A stretch of 60,965 nucleotides of DNA. Origin: an uncultured Jannaschia sp. (GTDB lineage: Bacteria > Pseudomonadota > Alphaproteobacteria > Rhodobacterales > Rhodobacteraceae). The stretch is taken from the NCBI RefSeq assembly GCF_947494025.1, contig NZ_CANLTQ010000015.1, positions 1-60,965 on the forward strand, written 5' to 3'. The first letter of the stretch is position 1; the number at the start of each line of letters is the position of its first letter. A model generated the notes under the pieces. That model had not been told where the DNA came from. It searched no databases and was given only the letters and a program-made list of their open reading frames with translations. Of the stretch, positions 26,521-34,691 are shown piece by piece. The translations under genes and the position numbers were made by a program.

Positions 26521-27447
26521 ATGCGAGAGATCGTCGTGGGAGGGGCGCAGCTCGGCCCCATTCAGCGGGCCGACAGCCGCGCCGCCGTGGTCGAGCGGAT
26601 GCTCGCGCTGCTGGAGCGGGCGGCGAAGGAGGGCTGCGGGATGGTGGTCTATCCGGAGCTCGCGCTGACGACCTTCTTCCCCCGTCACTGGATGGAGGAG
26701 CAAGCGGAGATCGACGCCTGGTTCGAGACCGAGATGCCGGGCGACGCCACCCGGCCGCTGTTCGACCGGGCCCGCGCGCTCGGCATCGCGATCAGCTTCG
26801 GCTATGCCGAGCGGACGCCCGAGGACCGGCACTTCAACACCTCGATCCTCACCGACCGGGCGGCCCGGATCGTCGGCACCTATCGCAAGGTCCATCTGCC
26901 GGGCCATTCCGAATACGACGCCGACCGTGCCTTCCAGCACCTCGAGAAGCGCTACTTCGAGCCGGGCGATCTGGGCTTTCCGGTCTGGCGCAACCTCGAC
27001 GCCTGGATGGGGATGTGCATCTGCAACGACCGACGCTGGCCCGAGGTCTACCGGGAGATGGGCCTGCAGGGCGTGGAGCTGATCGTGCTGGGCTACAACA
27101 CGCCCTCGGTGAACAGCCAGAACGGCGCCGAGGGGCTGGAGCAGCGGCTTTATCATTCGGAGCTGTCGATGACCGCGGGGGCCTATCAGAACGCCACCTG
27201 GGTCGTCGGCGTGGCCAAGGCGGGCGAGGAGGACGGGCATCCCCTGATGGCGGGGTCGATCATCGTCGACCCGAACGGCTATGTCGTCGCCCGCGCCGAA
27301 GGGGAGGGGGACGAGCTGATCGTGCATGCCTGCGACATGGACCGCTGCACCTTCGGCAAGACCACGATCTTCGATTTCGCCCGCCACCGCCGGACGGAGC
27401 ATTACGGGCGCATCACCTCGCAGACCGGCGTGGTCCATCCCGAATGA
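26521..27447 (+). CDS. N-carbamoyl-D-amino-acid hydrolase
   Basis: A 308-residue nitrilase-superfamily enzyme, close in length and motifs to characterised D-carbamoylases. The catalytic triad is visible: Glu46 in VYPELALTTFFPR, Lys at about 123 in YRKVHLPGH, and Cys at about 168 in MCICNDRRWPE. QHLEKRYFEPGDLGFPV is shared with the family. It hydrolyses N-carbamoyl-D-amino acids to D-amino acid, CO2 and ammonia, the last step of D-hydantoin degradation. The hydantoinase and racemase genes downstream complete the pathway. It is preceded by GAGGAG. Confidence 0.92.
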   Translation: MREIVVGGAQLGPIQRADSRAAVVERMLALLERAAKEGCGMVVYPELALTTFFPRHWMEEQAEIDAWFETEMPGDATRPLFDRARALGIAISFGYAERTPEDRHFNTSILTDRAARIVGTYRKVHLPGHSEYDADRAFQHLEKRYFEPGDLGFPVWRNLDAWMGMCICNDRRWPEVYREMGLQGVELIVLGYNTPSVNSQNGAEGLEQRLYHSELSMTAGAYQNATWVVGVAKAGEEDGHPLMAGSIIVDPNGYVVARAEGEGDELIVHACDMDRCTFGKTTIFDFARHRRTEHYGRITSQTGVVHPE

Positions 27448-28052
27448 CGCTCGCGCCGGACCTCGACGCGCCGGCGCCGCGCGACAAGCTGCTGACGGCG
27501 CCGGCGATCCCCCGGCCCGTGGCGTGGATCACGACCTGCAACCCGGATGGGCCGGTCAACGCGGCGCCGTTTTCGTTCTTCAACGTCTTCGGGCCCGGCC
27601 CTGCGTTGATCGTCGCGCGCCTCGGACATCGCGCGGGCGCCGGGCCGCAGGACACCATGGCCAACATCCGCCGGACGGGCGAGTTCGTCGCGAACCTCGC
27701 GACCGGGGAACCGCGCGGCGACATGGTGGCGACCGCGTCCGCCTATCCCGCGAGCATGTCCGGGGCCGCGGCGCTCGGTCTCGAGACGGCCCCCTCCCGG
27801 CGGGTCGCAGCGCCACTGGCGATCGAGCGCCGCCGGCTGGTCGGCCTCGACTTCTCGCGGGAGCGCGAGCTTTCGGTCGGGGCGGCGGTCGCGCCGGCCC
27901 TCCGCGACGGGTCGGTCGACCCGGACCGGATGCGTGTCGACCGGGCGGGCAACATGCCGGTCGCCGGATTCCTCGCCGACCGCTACGCACGGATCGTGGA
28001 ACCCGACCCCTGTCGGATTCCGCCAACGCCAGATCAGGGAGACACAACGTGA
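27444..28052 (+). CDS. flavin reductase-like FMN-binding protein
   Basis: A 202-residue split-barrel flavoprotein of the flavin_reduct family (IPRPVAWITTCNPDGPVNAAPFS-type opening, NIRRTGEFVANL). Such proteins supply reduced flavin to monooxygenases or act as stand-alone FMN proteins. No partner monooxygenase lies in the window, so the role is open. It overlaps the carbamoylase stop by four bases and the next start by four bases, which makes co-expression nearly certain. Confidence 0.8.
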   Translation: MTLAPDLDAPAPRDKLLTAPAIPRPVAWITTCNPDGPVNAAPFSFFNVFGPGPALIVARLGHRAGAGPQDTMANIRRTGEFVANLATGEPRGDMVATASAYPASMSGAAALGLETAPSRRVAAPLAIERRRLVGLDFSRERELSVGAAVAPALRDGSVDPDRMRVDRAGNMPVAGFLADRYARIVEPDPCRIPPTPDQGDTT

Positions 28053-28981
28053 CCGCACGCATCGACCGCGACACCAGCGGCGTCTACATCATCGCCGCCA
28101 CCCCCTTTGCCGAGGACGGCGCGCTGGATCTCGACAGCACCGACCGGATGGTGGACTTCTATCTGGAATGCGGCGTGGACGGCATGACCATCCTCGGCAT
28201 CATGGGCGAGGCGCCCAAGATGGCCGGGGACGAGGCGGAGCGCTTCGCCCGCCACGTGCTCGACCGCGTCGCCGGGCGGGTGCCCGTCATCGTCGGCGTT
28301 TCGGCCGCCGGGCTCGACAACATGGCGCGGCTGGGCCGGTCGGTGATGGCCGCCGGGGCCGGGGGCCTGATGGTCGCGCCCCAGCCGGGCCTCGCGACCG
28401 AGGCCAAGCTAAGAGGCTACATGGCGCAGGTCTGCGCGGCGCTCGGCGACGCACCGATTTGCTTTCAGGACTACCCGCAGACGACCGGCGTGCAGGTCTC
28501 GGTCGAGACGATCGTCGGCCTGACCGTCGACTACCCGCAGATCGTCATGCTCAAGCACGAGGACTGGCCCGGCCTCGGCAAGCTCAGCCGGGTGCGCGCG
28601 GAGACCGGCACCGGCGACGTGCCGCGCCTGTCGATCCTGACGGGCAACTCGGCGCTGTTCCTGCCGCAGGAGATGCAGCGCGGGGCCGACGGGGCGATGA
28701 CCGGCTTCGCCTATCCCGAGATGCTGGTGCAGGTCGTCGCCCGCCACCGCGCCGGCGACGTGGACGGGGCGGAGGATCTGTTCGACGCCTACCTGCCGCT
28801 CGTCCGCTACGAGCAGCAGCTGGGCCTCGGGCTCGCCATCCGCAAGGAGGTGCTGCGGCGCCGCGGCGTGCTGGCCTCCGCCCGAGTGCGCGCCCCCGGG
28901 CCGTCGATGTCGAAGCGCGACCACGAGGAGCTGACGCGGCTGATCGCCCGGCTGGAGAAACGATTGGGGGAGCTTGACTGA
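28049..28981 (+). CDS. DapA-family aldolase/lyase
   Basis: A 310-residue dihydrodipicolinate synthase/N-acetylneuraminate lyase superfamily protein (TIM barrel). The phosphate/carboxylate loop is degenerate (GIMGEAPKM instead of GTTGE). The Schiff-base lysine is probably the one in IVMLKHEDW, and the conserved tyrosine is in CFQDYPQT. It begins at a GTG overlapping the flavin reductase stop. It likely cleaves or condenses a 2-oxo acid or dehydrates an intermediate; true DapA is unlikely in this context. Confidence 0.8.
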   Translation: MTARIDRDTSGVYIIAATPFAEDGALDLDSTDRMVDFYLECGVDGMTILGIMGEAPKMAGDEAERFARHVLDRVAGRVPVIVGVSAAGLDNMARLGRSVMAAGAGGLMVAPQPGLATEAKLRGYMAQVCAALGDAPICFQDYPQTTGVQVSVETIVGLTVDYPQIVMLKHEDWPGLGKLSRVRAETGTGDVPRLSILTGNSALFLPQEMQRGADGAMTGFAYPEMLVQVVARHRAGDVDGAEDLFDAYLPLVRYEQQLGLGLAIRKEVLRRRGVLASARVRAPGPSMSKRDHEELTRLIARLEKRLGELD

Positions 28982-29135
28982 TGGATACGAAACCGATGGG
29001 CAAGCGGGCGTCGTTTCAGGGGTCAGACCGTGTCCGCGCCCAAGCGGCAGCGGAGGCGGCGCGCCCGCGACGTCCGGGCCGCGGGACGCTCGAGACGTCC
29101 GGCGACGCCATCCATGCGGTCCGGGGAGGCGCGGC

Positions 29136-30590
29136 ATGTTCGACCTGACCATAACCGGCGGCACGCTCGCCACCGCGACCGACACGTTCGCGGCGGATAT
29201 CGGCATCACCGACGGCCGCATCGCCGCCCTGGGCCACGGGCTGGAGGGGCGCGACACGATCGACGCCGCGGGCAAGCTGGTCCTGCCCGGCGGGATCGAG
29301 GCGCATTGCCATATCGCCCAGGAATCCGCGACCGGCGGCATGACCTCGGACGACTACACCTCCGGCTCGATCAGCGCGGCGTTCGGGGGCAATTCCTGCT
29401 TCGTCCCCTTCGCCGCGCAGCATCGCGGCATGGGCGTGACCGAGACGCTGGACCTCTACGACAGCCGCGCCTCCGGCACCTCGGTGATCGACTACGGCTA
29501 CCACCTGATCGTCGCCGACCCGACCCCGACCGTCCTTTCCGAAGAGCTGCCGGCCGCCTTCGCGCGGGGCGTCACGTCGTTCAAGGTCTTCATGACCTAC
29601 GACCTGATGCGGATCGACGACCGGCAGTTCCTCGACATCCTGACGGTCGCCCGGGACTACGGCGCGCTCACCATGGTCCACGCCGAGAATTCCGGCATGA
29701 TCGCGTGGATGACCGAGCGGCTTCTGGCGGCGGGCCACAGCCAGCCCCGCTACCACGCCGTGAGCCATCCCGCGATCGCGGAGGCCGAGGCGATCAACCG
29801 CGCCATCGCGCTGGCCCGGCTGGTCGATGCGCCGCTTCTGATCGTGCACGTCTCCACACCCGAGGGCGCGACCCTCGTCGCCGATGCCCGCCGCGACGGC
29901 GCGAAGGTCTTCGGCGAGACCTGCACCCAATACCTGTTCCTCAGCCGCGACGATCTGGATCGTCCGGGGATGGAGGGGGCCAAGTTCATGTGCTCGCCCC
30001 CCCTTCGCGACGAGGCCACGCAGGCGGCGCTCTGGCGGCATCTTCAGGCGGGCACGTTCAGCGTCTTCTCCTCGGACCACGCGCCCTACCGGTTCGACGC
30101 GACCGGCAAGCTCGCCCACGGCCCCGAGGCCAGCTTCAAGCAGATCGCCAACGGGATGCCCGGAATCGGGATGCGTCTGCCGATGCTGTTCTCGGAGGGC
30201 GTGCGCAAGGGCCGCATCACGCTCCAGCAATTCGTGGCGCTGTCGGCCACCAACGCCGCGCGGCTCTACGGGTTGAAGGCCAAGGGCAGCCTCGCCATCG
30301 GCATGGATGCCGACATCGCCATCTGGGATCCGGAGGAGACGCGCATCGTCACCGCGGAGATGCAGCACGACAACATGGACTACACGCCCTTCGACGGCCG
30401 GGAGGTGACGGGCTGGCCCACCACCGTGCTCTGCCGCGGCACCCGTGTGATCGCGGACGGGGCGCTGGCCGTCGAGCCCGGTCACGGGCGCTATGTCGCG
30501 CGCGAGAAGATCGACCTGACCGGCCATCCCGGCACCCGCGTGCCGGAACTGGACCCGGCCACCAATTTCGGCGCCCGGATCGTGCCGTGA
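29136..30590 (+). CDS. dihydropyrimidinase / D-hydantoinase
   Basis: A 484-residue cyclic amidohydrolase. Binuclear metal ligands: HxH as HCH at 57-59 (GIEAHCHIAQ), carbamylated Lys150 in SFKVFMTYD, histidines in MVHAEN and IVHVST, and Asp in SSDHAPY. It opens hydantoins or dihydropyrimidines to N-carbamoyl amino acids, which the carbamoylase at 26521 hydrolyses. A GGGGAGG ribosome-binding site precedes the ATG. A longer in-frame start at 28974 would overlap the upstream gene and add an unrelated basic leader. The racemase start overlaps its stop. Confidence 0.9.
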   Translation: MFDLTITGGTLATATDTFAADIGITDGRIAALGHGLEGRDTIDAAGKLVLPGGIEAHCHIAQESATGGMTSDDYTSGSISAAFGGNSCFVPFAAQHRGMGVTETLDLYDSRASGTSVIDYGYHLIVADPTPTVLSEELPAAFARGVTSFKVFMTYDLMRIDDRQFLDILTVARDYGALTMVHAENSGMIAWMTERLLAAGHSQPRYHAVSHPAIAEAEAINRAIALARLVDAPLLIVHVSTPEGATLVADARRDGAKVFGETCTQYLFLSRDDLDRPGMEGAKFMCSPPLRDEATQAALWRHLQAGTFSVFSSDHAPYRFDATGKLAHGPEASFKQIANGMPGIGMRLPMLFSEGVRKGRITLQQFVALSATNAARLYGLKAKGSLAIGMDADIAIWDPEETRIVTAEMQHDNMDYTPFDGREVTGWPTTVLCRGTRVIADGALAVEPGHGRYVAREKIDLTGHPGTRVPELDPATNFGARIVP

Positions 30591-31243
30591 GGGATCGGAT
30601 CGTCGTCATCAACCCGAACTCCAACCAGGCCGTCACCGACGGCCTGGACCGTGCGCTGGCGCCCTTCCGGCTCGAGGGCGGACCGGGAATCGACTGCGTG
30701 ACCCTGCGGGAGGGGCCGTTCGGTATCGAGAGCCAGCTCGATTCCGATGCGGTCGTCCTGCCGCTGGCCCGGATGGTGCGGGATCGGGACGACGCGGCCG
30801 CCTTCGTCATCGCCTGCTACTCCGATCCCGGGATCGACGCCTGCCGGTCGGTCGCGCCGGTGCCGGTCTTCGGCATTCAGGAGAGCGGCGTCCTGGCGGC
30901 GCTCGCGCGGGCCGACCGGATCGGAATCATCGGCATCTCGTCGGCGTCGGAGCATCGCCACAGGCTTTACATGCGACGCATGGGCATCGCCGCCCGCGTG
31001 GCGGGCGAGCGGGCGCTGAACATGAGCGTGGACGAGACCGCGCGCGGCCGCGGCACCTTCGATCGCTTGAAGGCGGTCGGGGCCGACCTGATCTCCGACG
31101 GGGCCGGGGCGCTGGTGCTGGGCTGCGCGGGCATGGCGGCCCACCGTGCGCCGCTCGAGGGCGAACTGGGCCTTCCGGTGATCGACCCGACCCAGGCCGC
31201 CGTGGCCCAGGCGATGGGGGCGCTTCTGGCGGCGCGCCTCTAG
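30587..31243 (+). CDS. hyuE: hydantoin racemase (Asp/Glu racemase family)
   Basis: A 218-residue protein of the Asp/Glu/hydantoin racemase family. It has INPNSNQAVTDGL near the N-terminus and the two catalytic cysteine motifs IACYSDPG (~76) and VLGCAGM (~181). It starts at GTG overlapping the hydantoinase stop (GTGA). It would interconvert 5-substituted hydantoin enantiomers so that both are consumed by the D-specific hydantoinase and carbamoylase. Confidence 0.86.
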   Translation: MRDRIVVINPNSNQAVTDGLDRALAPFRLEGGPGIDCVTLREGPFGIESQLDSDAVVLPLARMVRDRDDAAAFVIACYSDPGIDACRSVAPVPVFGIQESGVLAALARADRIGIIGISSASEHRHRLYMRRMGIAARVAGERALNMSVDETARGRGTFDRLKAVGADLISDGAGALVLGCAGMAAHRAPLEGELGLPVIDPTQAAVAQAMGALLAARL

Positions 31244-31261
31244 ACAGGCTATCACGGCCGC

Positions 31262-32167
31262 ATGAAGATCGCGCGCCGAAACGACCTGTCCCTGCGTTTG
31301 CTGGAGGTCTTCGGCACGTTGATGATCCACGAGACGACCGTCGCCGCCGCCGCCGAGCTGGGCATCTCGCAGCCCTCGGTCTCCAACGCGATCCGGCAGC
31401 TCGAGGCGCAGGTCGGCTTCGCCCTCTTCGGGCGGGAGCGCCAGCGCATGATCCCGACCGAGGCCGCGATGAGCCTGTTCCGCGAGGTGGCGCCCCTGTT
31501 CGATCAGCTGCGAAGCGTCGAGGCCCGCGTCCGCGACCTGCGCAGCGGCGCCGTCGGAAAGCTGCGCATCATGGCGACACCGCCGCTGGGCCACACGATC
31601 GTGCCGCGCGCCTTCTCGACGCTGATGCGGGCACGCCCGGGCCTGCAAGTGCAGTACGACGTGCGGCGCATGCAATACGTGATCGAGGAGATCGCCTTCG
31701 GCTCCGCCGAGGTCGGCCTCTGTCTCGGCCTCGAGAGCTATCCGGGCGTGTCGGTCGAGGTGCTGTGCATCGACCGGATGGTCGCGGTGATGCGCCGCGA
31801 CCATCCGCTCTGCGCCCATGCCGTGGTCGGGCCGCGTGATCTGGACGCCCATGCGTTGATCGGGCTCGACCGGGATTCGCATCTGGGCCTCGCCGTGCAG
31901 ACGGCCTTCGAGCGGGCCGGCGCACCCTACCTGCCGCAGGCGGAAGTCCGCTACTGCCACACGGCGGCGGTCCTGGCCGATGCCTGCAACGGCGTCGCCG
32001 TCGTAGACAGCTACACGGCGTCCTTTCTGCCCAACACCCAGCTGACGCATCGCCCGTTCGGCCCTCCGATCTCGATCCCGGCCTGCCTGATCACTCGCGA
32101 GGGCCACAAGCTGAGCCGGGTCGCCGAGGACTTCCGCGCCGCCATCCTCGACACACTCGCCGGGTAG
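31262..32167 (+). CDS. LysR-family transcriptional regulator
   Basis: A 301-residue LysR regulator. The N-terminal HTH (LRLLEVFGTLMIHETTVAAA, then ELGISQPSVSNAIRQLE) is followed by a substrate-binding domain of the PBP2 type. It is the last gene of the catabolic block, 18 bp after the racemase and in the same direction, so it is likely co-transcribed. It presumably responds to an intermediate of the ureide or hydantoin pathway. No LysR-type T-N11-A operator was confidently picked out. Confidence 0.88.
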   Translation: MKIARRNDLSLRLLEVFGTLMIHETTVAAAAELGISQPSVSNAIRQLEAQVGFALFGRERQRMIPTEAAMSLFREVAPLFDQLRSVEARVRDLRSGAVGKLRIMATPPLGHTIVPRAFSTLMRARPGLQVQYDVRRMQYVIEEIAFGSAEVGLCLGLESYPGVSVEVLCIDRMVAVMRRDHPLCAHAVVGPRDLDAHALIGLDRDSHLGLAVQTAFERAGAPYLPQAEVRYCHTAAVLADACNGVAVVDSYTASFLPNTQLTHRPFGPPISIPACLITREGHKLSRVAEDFRAAILDTLAG

Positions 32168-32309
32168 GCGCAGGTTCCTTGTTGTTCGGAACCACGACGA
32201 CGAAAAGCCGCCCCCTTGGCTTTCGGTTTGCTACGATACGGGCCTGTTCGTTCGGGGCGGTTCGCCGGAGCTGGCCCTGAGATCCCGTCCTCGCTTGAGC
32301 TGGGCTGTG

Positions 32310-32500
32310 CGCGCGGATCGCCCTCGCGCTCAACACCGCCGCCTGCACGACCGAGCTCCTGCGCAGCGCCATCGCGGATACGCCCGGGGGCGACGTCGAG
32401 GCGGCGATGGCTCGCGGACACGCCTGTTCGATCTGGATGCGCCGGATCGTCCCGCCCTTGGCCTTTCTCCATACCATCCTGGTCCATTTCAACGGGTGAT
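32310..32500 (+). pseudogene. fragment of an amino-acid ABC permease
   Basis: The plus strand encodes IALALNTAACTTELLRSAI followed by DVEAAMARGHACSIWMRRIV and PPLAFLHTI. This is the conserved cytoplasmic loop of HisM/GlnP-type permeases (ALxLNxGAYxxEIxRGAI...GQxEAAxALGMS...RRIVLPQAL). Only about 60 residues remain, with neither end. It is a second trace of a lost amino-acid importer near the ornithine cyclodeaminase gene. Confidence 0.6.
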
Positions 32501-32559
32501 CTTATGGTGCGCGGTTCGGCCGTGGCCAAAACCATCGCTCCACGGGGCATGTCCGGTGT

Positions 32560-32790
32560 CGGCGGCTGGCTTGCTGCGCGTCTCGCTCGATGCCGATTCC
32601 CTGGATCTCGCCACTGCCCCCGCCGTCGGCATCACGCTCCCCGGCGAGGCCACCTTTCGGGGGGCGCATCCGGTCATGGAAAAGGTCCATGACAGTGGCG
32701 TCGTCACCTTGCTGGACTTTGTTGGACCAAATCCGTTACTCGAAGACCAAGGCCGCGCCGCGTCGTCGATGGTCGATCCGGCCGCCCCGC
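32560..32790 (+). pseudogene. arginase C-terminal remnant
   Basis: The frame reads LLRVSLDADSLDLATAP, then GEATFRGAHPVMEKVHDSGV, then VTLLDFVGPNPLLEDQGRAA. In order, this matches the last third of arginases (HVSLDVDFLDPAxAPGVGT ... GGATFREAHLxME ... DLVELNP ... GRTA). The metal-binding DxD has become DAD, the DLVELNP motif is DFVGPNP, and the N-terminal two thirds are gone. It lies just before ornithine cyclodeaminase, as arginase does in many arginine-catabolic clusters. Confidence 0.72.
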
Positions 32791-32845
32791 CCTCGGGTCG
32801 CCGCGCTTTCGTCCGCCCCGCATACAGCCATTCGTGAGACCGCCC

Positions 32846-33898
32846 ATGCCCGCCCCCCTGCCGTCCGAACTCGCCTTCATCCGCTTCGTCAGCGTCGAGA
32901 ACATGATGAAGCTCATTCACCATATCGGCGTCGAGACCGTGCTGGCCGATCTCATCCGCTATATCGAGGAGGATTTCCGCCGCTGGGATCTCTTCGACAA
33001 GACGCCGCGCCTGGCCAGCCATTCGGCCGAAGGCGTGATCGAGCTGATGCCGACCTCGGACGGCGAGGTTTACGGGTTCAAGTATGTCAACGGCCACCCC
33101 AAGAACACCCGCGAGGGGTTGCAGACCGTCACCGCGTTCGGGCTGCTGGCACGTGTCGACACCGGGTATCCGGTGCTGCTGTCGGAGATGACCATCCTGA
33201 CCGCGCTCAGGACGGCCGCAACCTCCGCGATGGTCGCCAAGGCGCTCGCGCCGAAAGACGCGCGGACCATGGCGATGATCGGAAACGGCGCGCAGTCCGA
33301 GTTTCAGGCGCTCGCCATGCGCGCGGCTTGCGGGGTCGAGCGGCTGCGCCTTTACGACATCGACAGCAAGGCGACCGACAAGCTGGTGCGCAACCTCTCG
33401 AACCGCGGCTTCGTGCTCGAACCCTGCGCCAGCCCCGAGGAGGCGATCGAGGGCGCGCAGATCATCACCACCTGCACCGCCGACAAGCAATATGCCACGA
33501 TCCTGACCGACAACATGGTGGGCGCGGGCGTCCACATCAACGCGATCGGCGGCGATTGCCCCGGCAAGACTGAACTGCACCGCGACATCCTTGGTCGGTC
33601 GGCCGTGTTCGTCGAATATACGCCTCAGACACGGATCGAAGGCGAGCTCCAGCAGATGCCGCAGGATTTCCCGGTGACGGAGATGTGGAAGGTGTTGAGC
33701 GGCACGGCGCCGGGCCGCACGTCGGACCAGCAGATCACCCTCTTCGACGGCGTGGGCTTCGCCGTCGAGGACTTCTCCGCCCTGCGCTACGTCCGCGACC
33801 GGCTGGACGATACCGACCTTTATCAGAATCTCGACATCATCGCGGATCCCGACGATCCACGGGATTTGTTCGGCATGTTGAATCGGGCAACGACATAA
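32846..33898 (+). CDS. ocd: ornithine cyclodeaminase
   Basis: A 350-residue OCD/mu-crystallin-family enzyme, of the length usual for agrobacterial and Brucella OCD. It has the NAD-binding MAMIGNGAQSEFQALA Rossmann motif, EMTILTALRTAATSA, and INAIGGDCPGKTEL with the catalytic Asp. It converts L-ornithine to L-proline and ammonia. The ATG at 32846 is used; a GTG at 32834 is possible. The arginase that would supply ornithine is dead here, so another source must feed it. No terminator is evident downstream. Confidence 0.92.
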   Translation: MPAPLPSELAFIRFVSVENMMKLIHHIGVETVLADLIRYIEEDFRRWDLFDKTPRLASHSAEGVIELMPTSDGEVYGFKYVNGHPKNTREGLQTVTAFGLLARVDTGYPVLLSEMTILTALRTAATSAMVAKALAPKDARTMAMIGNGAQSEFQALAMRAACGVERLRLYDIDSKATDKLVRNLSNRGFVLEPCASPEEAIEGAQIITTCTADKQYATILTDNMVGAGVHINAIGGDCPGKTELHRDILGRSAVFVEYTPQTRIEGELQQMPQDFPVTEMWKVLSGTAPGRTSDQQITLFDGVGFAVEDFSALRYVRDRLDDTDLYQNLDIIADPDDPRDLFGMLNRATT

Positions 33899-34190
33899 GT
33901 TTTCTCGTGGGCGTCGATCTCTTGCCGTACGTTCACCCCGGCGATCTGCACCGCGTCGAAGTCTTGGAAGCCGTCAAAGTCGTTGTTGACCGAGAACTCG
34001 GTGAAGACCTGATTGGGGGCAAGTGTTCGCGAAGAACAGCCCCCGCGCGGCCAAGCATTCGGTGCAGACCAGCCGGCCCTCAAGCGCTGAAATTTCGAGC
34101 GTATAGAAGCTGTCGAGGCAGACATGGCGATCTCTTGGCAGTGTATTCGACGGTCTCAGCCCTAGTGTCTCGCCTTTGTCAGAACCCGAG
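33899..34190 (-). other. unrecognised minus-strand coding remnant
   Basis: Between OCD and the IS5 remnant the minus strand shows two partly joined frames. One reads CLDSFYTLEISALEGRL then VCTECLAARGLFFANTCPQ. The other continues NQVFTEFSVNNDFDGFQDFD. The composition looks protein-like and a one-base shift would join them, so it may be a decayed gene. The family is not recognised and no function is proposed. Confidence 0.3.
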
Positions 34191-34525
34191 ACCGAAAGGC
34201 GCGCACGCCGTCATCCCTCCCCGCGAGAACGCCGGGCCGTGAAAGCCTTCGACTGCTGGCGCAATCGACCGGAACCAAGCGCTCCCCGCTTCGAAATACC
34301 TTGGACGCGCCGTCTGGCGGAAGTGGCGCGGCTACCACCGCTGAAGCCACGCTGAGACGAAGGTGCACTGCGTGATGCTGGGGCAGAGCCTCATGGCACA
34401 CGACTTCGATCGTCAGGTCGCCGAACTCAAGATACGCGCTGCCGTGGTGAACAGATACACCGTCCTCGGCATCCCTGTCACAGAGACCGCAGGATAAGTC
34501 ATTCAACCCATTGCGCAACAAAACC
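34191..34525 (+). pseudogene. IS5-family transposase remnant (3' end)
   Basis: The reading GAHAVIPPREN, then WRKWRGYHR, then a TGA (34342-34344), then MAHDFDRQVAEL and GIPVTETAG follows the last third of the IS5 transposase at 13829-14800. The remnant ends in a degraded terminal repeat TTGCGCAACAAAACC (34511-34525), comparable with CTGTGCAACAGGGCC of the other copy. The 5' two thirds are missing. The TGA after GYHR is shared with the other copy. The stretch 34526-34690 downstream is AT-rich at first and has no gene. Confidence 0.78.
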
Positions 34526-34691
34526 ACCATTATCAAAACTTCTGCTTTAACATAAATAAGGTTATTAGTGCGGAAGTTCGCGATGGTTACGCTCGACTCC
34601 CTGGCGGCGAGAATTTCAACACTCGGAACAGGCCCTGACCATTCGCGTTCCGAGACCGGCTAGCCGTCGAGGGAAAGAACACCCGCCCTCT

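Noticed and set aside
28981-29148. A 55-codon open frame (MDTKPMGKRASFQGS...) filling the gap between the DapA-like and hydantoinase genes
   Set aside because: It overlaps both neighbours, has no good ribosome-binding site and its product is basic and low in complexity. It looks like chance reading in GC-rich DNA.
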